Below are positions 10,346-21,514 of a DNA stretch of 64,000 bases, piece by piece. This DNA is from Turbatrix aceti (Eukaryota; Nematoda; Chromadorea; Rhabditida; Panagrolaimidae): assembly GCA_963969345.1 (NCBI GenBank), contig OZ017769.1, positions 124,001 to 188,000 of the forward strand, given 5' to 3'. The position numbers were made by a program, and so were the translations under genes. Positions within the stretch are counted from its first letter, which is position 1. Each line of letters starts with the position of its first letter. The notes beneath the pieces are model-generated. The model was given only the letters and a program-made list of their open reading frames with translations, was not told the origin of the DNA and searched no databases.

Positions 10346-10718
10346 CAGGCATGTCAAAAATCGGGGGCCGGCCCCGGGGGCCGGGGCCGTTTTTTCTCGG
10401 CCCCCAAAGCCCCTTTTGGCCCCCCTTATATTTTTTTTGAAAAAATCTAGCAAAGATTGCGCGTTCAACAAAAAGATGCGCGTGTTTTTTGTCCTTTTCT
10501 TTGGTTGTGAATTGTTAGCTTTACCTTCCCCTACTCCTTCATCAACCAGTAGCTTTGATTTTTGATCATTCGGTTTTGTTTTTTGAATTCGATTGCAAAA
10601 ATTAAAAAAAAAATATAAGTCAGGGGCCGCGAGGGGCCAAAAGGGGCCGGGGGCCGAGGCCGAAAACCTAGGGGCCGAGGGGGCCGGGGCCAAAAATTTT
10701 CGGCCCCCTGACATGCCG
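10346..10718. mobile_element. hAT-like MITE, family D, (GGGGCC) arrays
   Basis: A 373-bp element starting CAGGCATGTCA and ending TGACATGCCG, flanked on both sides by the identical 8-bp duplication GCTGCGGT (10338-10345 and 10719-10726). GGGGCC/GGCCCC runs lie just inside both ends around an AT-rich core. Open frames through the G-rich arms are low complexity. Confidence 0.92.
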
Positions 10719-10937
10719 GCTGCGGTAGCTTTGATTTGCACCGCACCACCGTGCCGCTGCCGCGGCGAGTGTTCGGAGAGCGCGCACGAGCCTGGAGGGT
10801 GGCACCTCCAGGTCCGTTTTCTTTCCCAGGACTGCCTCGCGAGTGGCGGTCAGTTTCAATTCAATTTATATCTCTTACTCGTACACACGGGATAACAAAG
10901 TATCACTGGGATAATTTTTCGTACGAAGAGGGGCACA

Positions 10938-11795
10938 TCAAAGGAAAATCACTCGTCTATAGTCAAAGTCTTTTGCCGGGGCCTTGTAATACTCGTTGGC
11001 GAGGGCGTCGGTCCAGCGCATACGAGGTCGTCCAGGCGGTCGCTTGGCTTTGTCGTAGTCGTCGGTAGGGCGCCAGTCTGACAGTCGAACTGCCCAGTTG
11101 TCGTCGTCGGTCGTCGCGAGCGATTTGGCGAACTTCAGCTTCCGGAGTCGAGCGCTTTCGAACCAGTCCTTGAGCTTGGTGCGCTTTCGGATGGCCGCGG
11201 AGGGGATCTCGTCGCTCAAACGCACCTCGAGGATGGCACGTTCACGACGACGTTGACCCCTTTGAAGGGTTTCGGCGGCGGCGTCGGTGAGTGCCCAGGT
11301 TTCGCAGCCGTAGAGGACTGCTGGCTTTATGCACTGCTCGATGAGTCGCCGTTTCAGCCCCATTTTGACTTGGCGTGAGCGCAGGAAGTCGCGGTACTTG
11401 AAATACGCTTTTCGTCCTGCCGAAATTCGTTTGACGATTTCCTTCTTGTGGTCTCTTGGCCATGAGAAAAGCTGTCCAAGGTAGACAAACTCCGTAACTC
11501 TCTCGACCGGTAGACCGTTCAGGATAATCGCTGCGTCGTCCTTTGAGTTGCTCATCCACTTAGTCTTGCCGACATTGATTTCCAAACCGACTAAGAGAGC
11601 TTCGTCGGCCAGGTCCTGCAACATGGCTTGAGCAGTGGGAGCGTCTGGGGCCAGGAGCGCAATGTCGTCGGCGTACGCAAGGTAGCTGAGTCGGTGCCTG
11701 CCGATTTTGAATCCTCGATTTGACCAGTCAATGTTATTGAGCACGGACTGGAGGACGAGGATGAAGAGCATTGGCGGCCAGGAGATGCAGGCCAA
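10938..11795 (-). pseudogene. LINE reverse transcriptase, C-terminal part
   Basis: Begins in the palm just before the SYLAYADDIALL catalytic motif, then runs through thumb and the RTE-typical C-terminal segments (YLGQLFSW, AVLYGCETW, GRPRMRWTDAL). The N-terminal half of the RT is deleted, and the frame differs from that of the endonuclease by one position, so both a deletion and a frame break separate them. Homologous to the fragment at 55680-56398. Confidence 0.9.
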
Positions 11796-12594
11796 CGACT
11801 GGCGCTCCGCGCTTTGGTATCACCTTCTTGGGTAACCATTTCAGGTGGAGCCGACAGCGCAAGAGGCGGTGGTCGCTGTTGATGTTGAAAGCGTTGAGAA
11901 CCGACACATCCTGAACGGCTTTAATGTTCCGCACAAGAACGTAGTCGATCTCTTTCTTGAAACCGAGGTTACATCTCAGCGTCCATTTCCTTCCCGCTCG
12001 CTTTTTGAAGTACGTGTTGGCGGCGTGCAATCGAGACTCTTCGCAGAACGCAGCCAACTGGCTGCCGTGGTCGTTCCTTTCTTGTCCCTTCGCATGCTGA
12101 CCGATAAACTGCTCGCCCTCTTCTTTGCTGCCGATGGTCGCGTTGAAGTCGCCGAGTATGACGAGTTGCCGGTTCGGGCGATCGGAGATGACTCGGCCGA
12201 GCAGCGCGAGAAAGTCCTCATACTGTTCGTCGCCGAGCCCTGACTGAGGCGCATACACTTGCAAGAGACGCAGCGTATGGCCGAGCGGCAGGCGGATGAT
12301 GAGCTCCAATATTCGATCGGAATGGAAAAAGGGGCGAATGCGAGGGACAAGGCTGGTGGGGACGTAGAAACCAACACCGCCATGCGTTCGGCCATCAGAG
12401 TTTCCACAGTAGTACAAGGAGTAGCCGGATTGAAGATCCAACCGCCCCTGTCCTGACCGCTTTACCTCTGAGACGCCTATGATGTCGGATTTGATCTTCG
12501 ACGCTGCTGATTCAAATTCTGCCAGACGCGCATCAGATGCCAGGGACCTGGCATTGACGGTGGCTAGGAGCAAGCGTTTCCTTCGATGTCGCAT
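11734..12594 (-). pseudogene. LINE endonuclease domain (APE type)
   Basis: Open frame from the ATG at 12594. Endonuclease landmarks: LLATVNARSL near the start, the metal-binding Glu in GVSEVKRSG, VILGDFNATIG, and the C-terminal INSDHRLLRCRL with the catalytic Asp-His pair. It runs into the deletion point near 11780 and ends in an unrelated frame. This nuclease makes the nick that primes reverse transcription in LINEs. The domain itself looks intact; the element as a whole is not. Confidence 0.9.
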
Positions 12595-13358
12595 CAGCTA
12601 CGCTCACGTCCGCAACGACTTCTGTGAGCGGAGCCTTTGCCCTCCCCTCGCTTCTCCCGTTAAAACGATGTCAGCTCGGTTGCACTAGTGAGAGCGGCGT
12701 AAAAAGCAGCCACCCATCACTAGGCAGAGAGTAAAGACTGGCGGTCAGTTAACGACTGCAACTTTGATTTCCAAGGGAGCGCTAAATAATACAAGGTGGG
12801 CCTATGTTGGCGCCATTTTTTTGCCACAAAACACATTTTGCATTCGATAGGACTCAAAAATCATTCGTTGGGACAGTCTATGTGTTGCACGATGGTTTTC
12901 CATGCTCAATTCAGCGTTATCGAGGCATGGCTGAAGCATCTATGTGGTACAGAAAGTTGGATATGCGACTATTTAAACGCGCGCCGGACGGATATCTGTA
13001 TGGGAGCATGCATTATGGGCAGCAAATGCACAGCGTGCGCATTTTTAAAGGGCAAAACAGTTATCAAATGATTTCTCGTCGTTGAACGATCGTCGGCTAT
13101 CAGGCTCTTTTCCTATGTGTTGATAGCAAGGTAACGGACAACGCAATACAGAGCTTTTAGCTAATGGCCTGTGAATCGGGCATTTATGCATTTTTGCCAA
13201 CTTTCACTTCGATCCACTGCTATATTGCTTAAAATTAATATTTTTTCACAAACTGTGGCTCGTTGCAAAATTCAGGACATGCTTGATTCATTGATATAAA
13301 TATCATGTATTTCAATTAAAAACTGATTTTATCGCATGCCGCCAAAGTTAACACCCTG

Positions 13359-14248
13359 CGCGCATGCGCGTGCACTTTTTCAGGCTCTGCTGCTCTAAAA
13401 TAAGGTTAAAGTTGCATACGATCGACTTTTATTGTTTACCTATCAACGGGGTCGGGTCGTAAACGTTTACGGCTGACGCTTATTAGCCGAAATTAATTTC
13501 AAACACACGCAGACAGACACGAGTAGAGGCATAATAGAGCTCTTGTTTTGTTGTTACAGGGAAGAGGGATAACGGTTCACCTGACCGGCGATCGTCAACA
13601 GTTGACCGTCGACTGTGAGAGGGGAACAATACATTCCTTCCTTCCTTCCCCTGCCCCTTCTTGTCCTTTGCCTTTTTTCCCATTTCCGACAACAGCATTG
13701 GCGTACACAAGCAAAGGAATAAGGCGCCGATTGCCGGTCGATCCGATCGATGACCACTCGAAGCGGTAAGTCTCAGTCAGCGGCGGCCGGCAAGTACCGC
13801 TTGAAACGTGGTTTATGCATGCAGGTTCATGCACGCCGGCTGGCGCACCCTTTCATCACACCATTCCTGCATCCGTCCATACCCCCGGATAGTTTTTCAT
13901 AGTTTTGCGGGTTAAACGCCGCCCCCCAGCAAGCGATCGGCGGCTATCTCTTTTTCTGCCTTCATTCTCTCATTTTGTCCCGGATAATATCAATTTTGGT
14001 TGCAGTTAGGTAGAAAAGAAAGGTATTTAGGTTATGGAAAGGTCTTTTTTTCGTAAACTTTTTTATAACATTTTAGTCTTCCTCAAAATTATTTTTTTTT
14101 CGAATAAATGAAAATATTTTTTTTTCAAATATTTTTTTGAAAATATTTTGTTAATTTCTGATATCGGCAGCAATACTTTTTTTGATTTTGATTGCACCGC
14201 ATTGATTGCATTCGGTCTACTTTTCACTTTTCTTTGGACCGAGGTCTT
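13359..14248. other. Intergenic; possible short exon, no gene assigned
   Basis: Mixed-composition DNA. A stretch ending CGAAGCG|GTAAGT near 13767, with a possible acceptor (CCGACAACAG) at about 13696, could be a small noncoding or 5' exon, but nothing ties it to a gene. The short frames here are not convincing. Confidence 0.4.
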
Positions 14249-14766
14249 CCCGCACTCGCATAAGAAGCACAAAAAGGGCGCAACGGGAGGGGAAGACTTT
14301 TTTTTTATTTCTACGTGCCGGGGATTGATCAATACAAACGCACGCATGATGCATCATACGGGACAAAAATGTATATTTTTTCATTTTATTTATTAACTGC
14401 TTCGGACATACAATAAGTTACAAGGATCTTGTTGTCTGATTCGTGGACAAAAATGTACAATAATACAATAATAATTGGGGGAAAGCGTAACACGTATTGG
14501 GGGGAAATGTGTGTGTAGTGTTAGGGTTGAGGGAGCGTTCACCGTTTTAAGAAGCGTTTTGAATATTTTACAATTAAAAGACGCCTGGAGGTAAGAAGAA
14601 GGGAGAGTTGAAAAGACGAGTAACTCTATGGGTAAAGTAGTTATGCATGAGAGAGTGGCGTGTGGAACGGAAAAAGACTTTGTACAAAGCTTGAATTTGA
14701 ATAAAAATAAAAGGAGAAAAGCCTTCCCCTCCGGTTGTACTCCTTTAGTGCTCCTTATGCGAGTGC
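14249..14766. mobile_element. Palindromic MITE, family A, long copy
   Basis: Left arm GCACTCGCATAAGAAGCAC...GGGGAAGACTTTT and right arm AGCCTTCCCCTCC...GTGCTCCTTATGCGAGTGC are inverses, about 55 bp each, around a 400-bp unique AT-rich core. It is the longest of three family A copies and probably closest to the parental form. Confidence 0.85.
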
Positions 14767-17700
14767 AAGTTGCCTAATAAAATTTTATTGTTTTTCTCAA
14801 AGTTATTATATTTTTTTGCACGCGACATAACAAATGAAATGTATTTGTGTTAATTTATTATATGATCGCAGCAAAATTATTTTTATCATTGCAATGCTCG
14901 TGGTGAATTTGTAGTGTAGTGAATTTACAGTCTGCTGTTTAATAAACCTTGATTTCCTCAAACATAAATTTCACATTTTTTATTTGTATTTGAATAAAAT
15001 TTTTTGTCTTTTGTGCACTCGGGCTGATATGTCTTTACGTCATATGATCCACGAAATAACTAGAAGGAGGGACAAGTTTTTCCGGGTGATACCAAAATGA
15101 ACTCGGAAAAACTTGATAAACGTGAATGGAATAACGAAGGAAGGGAATGTATCGTTAAATGACAGATATGCTTATCGTGTGTTTCGGTTCTTTTTTCCAT
15201 TATCATCATCTATTTGGTCTCATTAATGTTCTTCAAATTTTTTTTACATTTTTTTTGAAAAAAATGGTAGGGTTTGCTAACGATTTTAGGATGACGTAAT
15301 TTAGGTAAGACATAGAAATATGTATGATAGGGTGATTATATGACTGGATGTGGCCTGAGCAATAAATGTGTAATTCCTACCTCGATCCCTGTGTTGATAG
15401 AAAGAATAATAGTATTGAAAAAATAATATAATCATAACCGATAATGTCATTTTTAAAAATATAATGTGCAAATGGGCTGCTATTATGAGAATCTGAAATA
15501 GTGAGATGCGGGGTTCACGGTTTTTTTTAAATTTAATCAAATCGTTTTTGCTTCTTTCATTTAAAAAACTAAAATGATTTAAAAAACTGAAGCATGTAAG
15601 TTTGCATTCTTTCAATTTTGAAGCATAGTTTTCTTTTTTTTATTGTTTTGTTTTTGTTTTAGAATTTCGAGCGTTTTTTTACCTGGTGCTTTCCAAAATC
15701 GTGTTTGGTTCAAAAAATATCTGTATTTTTTTTCTTTTGACAATCATTATGTATTGTTTTTCCTTTCTTCGCTGTCGGGTTCATGCATTTTTTTATTGAT
15801 TGCTGAACAGAACAATGGGAATATTAAAGAAATATTCTTCATTGTATGAATTTTCTGTTCTCAAAAAACGCAAGACGCTGATTTTCATTTTCTTTTATTT
15901 GTTTTTTTGTCAGACTTTACGATAAAAAATAAGAAGAGGCAAGCAAGCTATTACCAAATAGGAAATATCTTGGTGCACATGAAATATTTTTTTTATCGGT
16001 TTTGCCTAATGTTTTTCATCAGGCCGTCTTCTGTTTTTCTTCCTTTTAATATCAATATACGACAAAGACGGGTATCGCCATGAGAAATAAATTTCAATAA
16101 AAATCGCTTCCAGTCACCCGGAGCCGCGAGCAATGCCATGTACCTATGCAATACTAAACAGATGAGTCATCCTCCGTTGCAGTCCTCATCGTCGACCAGT
16201 CATCCATCCATTCATCATAAACACAGTACTATACGACAACCGCAACCGCAACAACACCAACACCTTCATGCCTCTTTCTCACAACCTTCATTTCTCACAC
16301 CCATCATCACCGTCGGTCTTTTCATCGTCGTCGCGCGTTATCGCATGCCTGCACGTCCTGACGGGCACTGGAATGCACATGTTCGCTTGTTCGCGCGCGC
16401 GGTGTTCTTCAATCAGGGGGCTCTTTCACACAATTAGGCTTGCCGCACTCGACACACACCTTATTTCTTGCCAGTGGTCATTCATTTTGCTCACAACCAC
16501 TACCAATGCATTGGTGGACAAGACAGGACATGCAAAAGGTGTGGTGCGTTTTGTATGCATGACCCGAAGTGATTTTATACTCTTGGTCGTCAATCATGTT
16601 TATACGATCGAACATGGATCTTTGTTTTTAAGAAGTGTCTTTTATGTTAAAACAAGGACAGGACACCAACAAGTTTTTGTTCTCATAATCATACAAATTA
16701 TACCGTACGCATTCAACGTTAAAGTGAAACATTGTGATTTTATACGTCATATTGTACCCTGTCTATGCTAAGCCTCATACTAGTCGCGTAATTGTATTGC
16801 TAGATTTATTTTTCTGCATAATAATATTATTCTTATCACAATGGTTATTATATATACGATATCGTAACAAGGCCCTCCCCTCCGTCTATACCGTGCAAAC
16901 CGGACGATGACACGCAAGTGCTTACCCAACCTGTTTTATTACCATTGCAACGTCTATTATTATCCCTATATCGACACTTTTTACCCGATTTTCATTTTCT
17001 CTTATGATCCTCTTCTTTTTTCTCCAATAATTCACTCTTTCAAACTTTTGCCTTGATCTGTTGCACGCATCTGCACGCGTACGTGTATAATAATGACCAT
17101 TTTTCCTCCGTTATTTCTTTTTTGATCACATCCTCCGCTAAATGTGTATACTTTCACGCCTCGAGGCAAATAATCATACTGCAAAACAACTTGTTTTTTC
17201 TCTTTGTCTGGTCTGGTTCTTATTGTAAACGCGCTTGCAGCTGACTAACTACATGTAGTACTTAGCTTTCAAGTGGTCATTTTTTTGCGAAAGGTAATTT
17301 TTTATAAAGTACACCAGAAACTAGGTGTTATGTTCCGGTTTTTGTCAACAACTGCTTTTTTCCGTTGAGTGAAGTGTAATAAAAGTCGGACAATGAACTC
17401 TTTGCTTGTATTTTTAGTGCAAATACAAGTTGCCAGGATTGTTTTTTTGGGATGAAGCGGATATTTGACAATAAGTGTTTTTCAGGATTTTTTTTGCTGT
17501 CTTTGGACAGATATCAGGATAACAGCATATTGTGTTCGTTTACAGCATGTTTTAGACCAATACACAATAAAGTTTATACTTACATATTTAGGGGGTGCTA
17601 AGTGGACAAATTCAATTTTTAACCTCCTCTTCATGTTGGCTTAGATGACGCGTCGTTTACCATTTTCTTTCCCTGCCAAACAATTTAGTGGTATTTTAAT

Positions 17701-18415
17701 TGACCTAACTTCGCCAAAGTCCGGTCACCCCGCAACAGCACTTATTTGACAGCACCGCATCGGATGTTAGTTTCTTTTCCAAACACTAGGACAAGATTTT
17801 TTTCATACCTTGCTGGAAAAGGCGGGCTGGGAGTGATGCTTTCTACTCTTCCTTCTTACAAACGAACCGAACCGTCTCACCGACGTACCCTAAATAGGAT
17901 TGCCTAGTAATGTCAAATATTTGTCTTGACTGTCTGCATGTTTGTGTGAACGCTGATTGCTTGCTTGCCTAAAGGAGTAGAGGCTCATACTTGTACTTAT
18001 ACTTTGATGGTATTATGTACTATACCGAAAATTTGTTGCTATAAGCTATAAGCTATGATATAGCTATAAGACCGAAAATTTGTTGACTAAATACATAAGA
18101 TAATTTTCAAACACAATTGCGTTAAATACGGCAATGATGACCAACCGTTAAGAATTTATTTGTTTATTCCACATTGAGTTACATCTTCCACCGCTCGCTG
18201 AAAACTTCATTTTACTTAAATTGTTGTGTTTTTCTTTCAATTTAAACCATTTTTCTCAGAACTTTATCTCCTATTTACATATCCACTCCGTGTTCCGCAA
18301 ACGAGACGCGACACCCCGATACATGCTGAGTATTTCTAGCATTCCCTACGCCTTCATTGCCTCTAAATCTTATAAAAAGATTTCATTTGCAGGTAGTATT
18401 GGTGACGAAAAACAA
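14767..18415. other. Intergenic, 3.6 kb, no supported gene
   Basis: AT-rich with scattered short frames. The best, at 16138-16771 (Ser/His/Gln-rich then hydrophobic), has no domain and no splice support and is probably noncoding. A short direct repeat CCGAAAATTTGTTG occurs twice near 18025 and 18075. Distal control elements or 5' UTR exons of the LIM gene could lie here but cannot be shown. Confidence 0.45.
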
Positions 18416-20156
18416 ATGCCTACGGAAATGGTTGACTATGATACGCATCGCTTCCTCAGAGAACTGGATTCCTTTACGCGTACACCTGACCTTTACGATA
18501 TTAAAGGCGAAGCTGTGAGACTGCACAATCGCTCAGAGTCATCCATTGACACAGATGTGCTTTCTTCAAATATCTCGGCGTCTTTGAATTGTCAAAACGT
18601 CCCGATATCACTCGTGAAGCAATCTGCTGGGCCTACGACCCGAGTTCGACCTCAGCAGTATGCGAAAGTCGTTCCCACGACTAGTTATGAAGACGAAAGA
18701 GTTGGGAATCAGAATATGCAACCAACACAGGCGACTTGCAAACAGGTGAGGAGTTTTTAAGCTTGAAAAAAATATATATCATGATTTTCATAGATTTACG
18801 TCCAGATCAAGCAGCCCCCATCCACGTCAACCCCACCACCTCCAAACCAATCCAAAATTGTAACCATTCGCACACCCCTGCTCCCTGAAGGCGAAAAAGT
18901 GGCCATCAAAAAAGAAGAATCAAAGCAGCTTCGCGACTGTGTGCTTCGGGCTAATCGACCTCTAAATCCTTGGGCAGAAGTCCAGAAAATTTCCCCAGAT
19001 CCAGGTAGAGTCTCAAAGTCACCTCTCAATGTCCAGACCCTTTCGAATTCTGGAAAACTTGTCTCGCCCGCGTTGTCGTCACCTTTAAGCAACTCCGCGA
19101 CCTCGACTATCTCTTCTTCGGGGTCGTCGAGTCACGGCAATTCCGTGAATTCAACCGGGCTTCTCCGATGGCGCCCAGTGAAGACAGAAAATGCAAGAGG
19201 ATCTGACTCACAAAATTTTGGCACATCTCAATCACCAATTAGTCATCAGGACCCGAAAACGGTTGTCAGAAACTACCGTACGACCATTCGTGCTGTGACG
19301 CCTCAGAAGACCGTAACTTCCGATATCTCTGGGGTCTTGAGAGGAAAGTTATTCAAGGACCCGTTGAAGGAACTCAGGGATTTGAAAAACATGGAAACGT
19401 CTATCCCTCCTAAAAACCAGCCAAATTTTTATATTCAAGGGAGGACTGGTGAACAACATCAGAGACCACATGTTCCAGCAGGCCCTATAATCTACGGCAC
19501 GTGTACTAAATGCCGAGGTCCAGTCACGGAAGCAACTCCGTCCACACAAGCGTTGAATTCACTGTTTCACTCGTCGTGCTTCACATGTAAAATTTGTTCA
19601 AGAGAACTCTCAGGATGCAAGTTTTACCACGTGAACGGATCAAATGTCTGCGAGGATGATTACAAATGCATGTTGCCCAAATGTGAGAGATGTGGACTCG
19701 TGGTTACCGATCTGCTCGTTCAGGCCCTCGGCAAGTCATTCCATCCGGCCTGCTTTAGGTGTCATGAGTGCAAGACGTGCTTAGATGGGATTCAGTTCGC
19801 TGCGGATGACGACGATCACATTTACTGCATCGATGACTACCACCGACTTTTTACTCCTGTTTGCTCCGTGTGTCATCTGCCAATTGAGGCTGTCAATGTG
19901 AGTAGCGACACCCCACATGTTTTTTTATTGAACCCAACGTTTTTTTCAGAACGGTGACCAAGTGGTTCGCGTGCTCGCCATGGGCCGCAACTTTCACACT
20001 GACTGCTACCGATGTGAAGGCTGTTCAGCGCGTCTCTCCAACGAGCTGGGCCGCGAATGCTATCCCCTCGAAGGACACGCACTCTGCCAACGCTGTCACA
20101 TCTCTTGGAGTCAACAAAAGTTGTCTAACCCGATTGCTCCCACCACGCAATTATAA
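18416..20156 (+). CDS. Ajuba/LIMD1/WTIP-family triple-LIM protein
   Basis: Exons 18416-18745, 18794-19897 and 19950-20156, phases all zero, 546 aa from the ATG used here. The N-terminal two thirds is Ser/Pro-rich and disordered. Three C-terminal LIM domains follow: first from CTKCRGPVTEA with HSSCFTCKIC, second CERCGLVVTDL with HPACFRCHEC, third CSVCHLPIEAV with HTDCYRCEGC and ending CYPLEGHALCQRC. The spacing and the CYPLEGH signature of LIM3 favour the Ajuba/LIMD1/WTIP group over zyxin or LPP. Such proteins shuttle between cell junctions and nucleus, bind Warts/LATS kinases and act in Hippo signalling and P bodies. The true start may lie in an upstream exon, because an acceptor (TTTGCAG) occurs at 18392. 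A nuclear export signal was not identified with certainty. Confidence 0.88.
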
Positions 20157-20512
20157 ATAACTAAAAATTATGTTTGTTTGTTTTTATTATTAAATCCGAT
20201 GGTAATAATTTTTTTTGTGAGATGGCAAATGAAAAGTTATTTTTAAAAAGGGTTGATACAAAATATACAGTAATGTAAAAAAAACTTTTCAATATTGTTC
20301 AGCCAAAACAACGCTAACAAACGTAATGCTTTGGCGACAATGCAACACGCCTGTTATAACAATTATTGTCAGAGGAAAATTTATTTTGCGCAGCACATCT
20401 GTATTCGTAAGGGTTCGTCCAGAAATTATGTCATTCTTAGAAAAGACAGAAAAAATAAGGAGCGGAAGCGGAGCGAGCGAGAAAATTTTAAAAGTAAAAG
20501 AGCGGAAGCGGA

Positions 20513-20646
20513 CAGTGAAAAAATACAAGTTTTGTCAAAAAATTTCGGGTTCGGGTCGGGTCGGGTTTTCGGTTCGGGTACACTTCGGGTTTCGGGTCGG
20601 GTTTTCGGGTCGGGTACCTGGAAGTTTCGGGTACCCGACAACACTG
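20513..20646. mobile_element. hAT-like MITE, family H, (CGGGT) array with GGTACC palindromes
   Basis: A 134-bp element, CAGTG...CACTG, flanked by the identical 8-bp duplication GAAGCGGA (20505-20512 and 20647-20654). The body is almost wholly TCGGGTCGGG units and CGGGTACCCG palindromes. Related fragments at 24022-24115 and 52660-52765. Confidence 0.85.
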
Positions 20647-20803
20647 GAAGCGGAGCGAGCGCAAAAAAATTAAAATCAAAGGAGCGAAGCGAGCGCACAA
20701 ATCTTGAAGGAGCGAGAGGCGAAGGCAACTTGAGTTCAACAAACCCTAACAATTTGTGGCAATTTGTCTGATTGTTTGTTTATCATTTCCGTTCACTTTC
20801 GAG

Positions 20804-21141
20804 CAGGGTGGCGAAAAGGGGATTCCCATGGGAAATATCCCGGGATTCCCGTTTATCACGGGATAATCCCCCCCCCCCCGGAATTTTGAAAATGCGCGAT
20901 CCCGCCTAAAATATCACCGTTATTTTACGCAGGAGCGTGCTTTTTTCTTTCAAATTATGGAAATAATTTTATTTTCATTGTTAATTTTATTACATTAATA
21001 AAATAAGTGTGTTTTCCGATATCTTTTTTGTATAAACATGTACTTTTTTAAACGTACCAAAAAATACCCCCGGGGACTCCCATGGGAATCCCATGGGACA
21101 ATTCCCTTATTTCTAATTCCCATGGGAGTTTCGCCACCCTG
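20804..21141. mobile_element. hAT-like MITE, family G, CCCATGGG palindromes
   Basis: A 338-bp element with ends CAGGGTGGCGAAA / TTTCGCCACCCTG and a perfect 8-bp duplication CTTTCGAG (20796-20803 and 21142-21149). Several CCCATGGGAA units and a C homopolymer lie near the ends; the core is AT-rich. Ends and duplication are textbook hAT. Confidence 0.95.
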
Positions 21142-21514
21142 CTTTCGAGTAAATTTGTTGCTAAAATTTGTCTAAACACCTGAAAAACCTTCGAATTTGG
21201 ATTTTGCCCCCAATTTGGCTAAAAATGTTTGAAATTTTACTTGGAGCACTGTCGATTTTCGTTCCGTATCCTCTGCTCATGAGCGGGAGCGGAGCGAGCG
21301 ACAGAATGAAATTAAAAAAAAGTCAAATTAGAAAACCCTGGTAAAAATCGATGACTAAAAGGGGAGGAAGGCTAAAAAAATCACCGATTTTGCGATGACG
21401 TGATTTCTGGACGAACCCTAAACGTAGTACATCTGAACGCAAAACGTATTACGTTCATTTATATTACTCGTAAGTACCGTATCAAGCATAATTTGAGATC
21501 GTAAATTTATACAA

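Larger units (their letters stand above)
10856..12738 (-). mobile_element. RTE-type non-LTR retrotransposon, internally deleted
   Basis: Flanked by the 12-bp duplication TGGCGGTCAGTT (10844-10855 and 12739-12750). On the minus strand: about 140 bp of leader, an apurinic-type endonuclease frame, then the end of a reverse transcriptase, then a short 3' end with ACGAGTAAGAGA and a small TTGAA-like tail. A single endonuclease-RT module, very short UTRs and a simple-repeat tail instead of poly(A) fit the RTE clade. The fingers and most of the palm of the RT are missing, so this copy is dead. Confidence 0.9.
9827..13358. mobile_element. Long-terminal-inverted-repeat (foldback) element, split by later insertions
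   Basis: Arms of about 395 bp are inverted copies: left about 9827-10223, right about 12937-13346. I count roughly a dozen differences, so about 97% identity. Taking out the hAT MITE (10346-10718) and the LINE (10856-12738) leaves an element of about 1.2 kb. The right end finishes GTTAACACCCTG; the left counterpart continues into 9293-9303 across the family C insertion. No target duplication could be confirmed. Arms carry a matching open frame in both copies but no recognisable transposase domain. Confidence 0.75.
20410..21419. mobile_element. 1-kb DNA element with GGTTCGTCCAGAAAT ends, host of two nested MITEs
   Basis: Inverted ends: AGGGTTCGTCCAGAAATTAT at 20410 and the inverse (ATCACGTCAT variant) ending CGAACCCT at 21419. 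Nested within it are a family H element (20513-20646) and a family G element (20804-21141), leaving about 540 bp of host. GGAGCGGAGCGAGCG-type repeats lie inside both ends. Superfamily uncertain: no clean TA or 8-bp duplication. No transposase frame. Confidence 0.75.

Noticed and set aside
10322..10741. Pro/Ala-rich frames on both strands
   Set aside because: They lie inside a GGGGCC-type MITE with a target duplication; low complexity accounts for the open frames.
12796..13085. Matching frames in the two inverted arms (also 10095-10352) as a transposase or zinc-knuckle gene
   Set aside because: Similarity is at DNA level over the whole arm including noncoding parts, two different frames are equally open, and no catalytic motif is visible.
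16138..16771. Ser/His-rich frames as a gene
   Set aside because: No domain, no signal of splicing, overlapping frames equally open; left as unassigned intergenic DNA.
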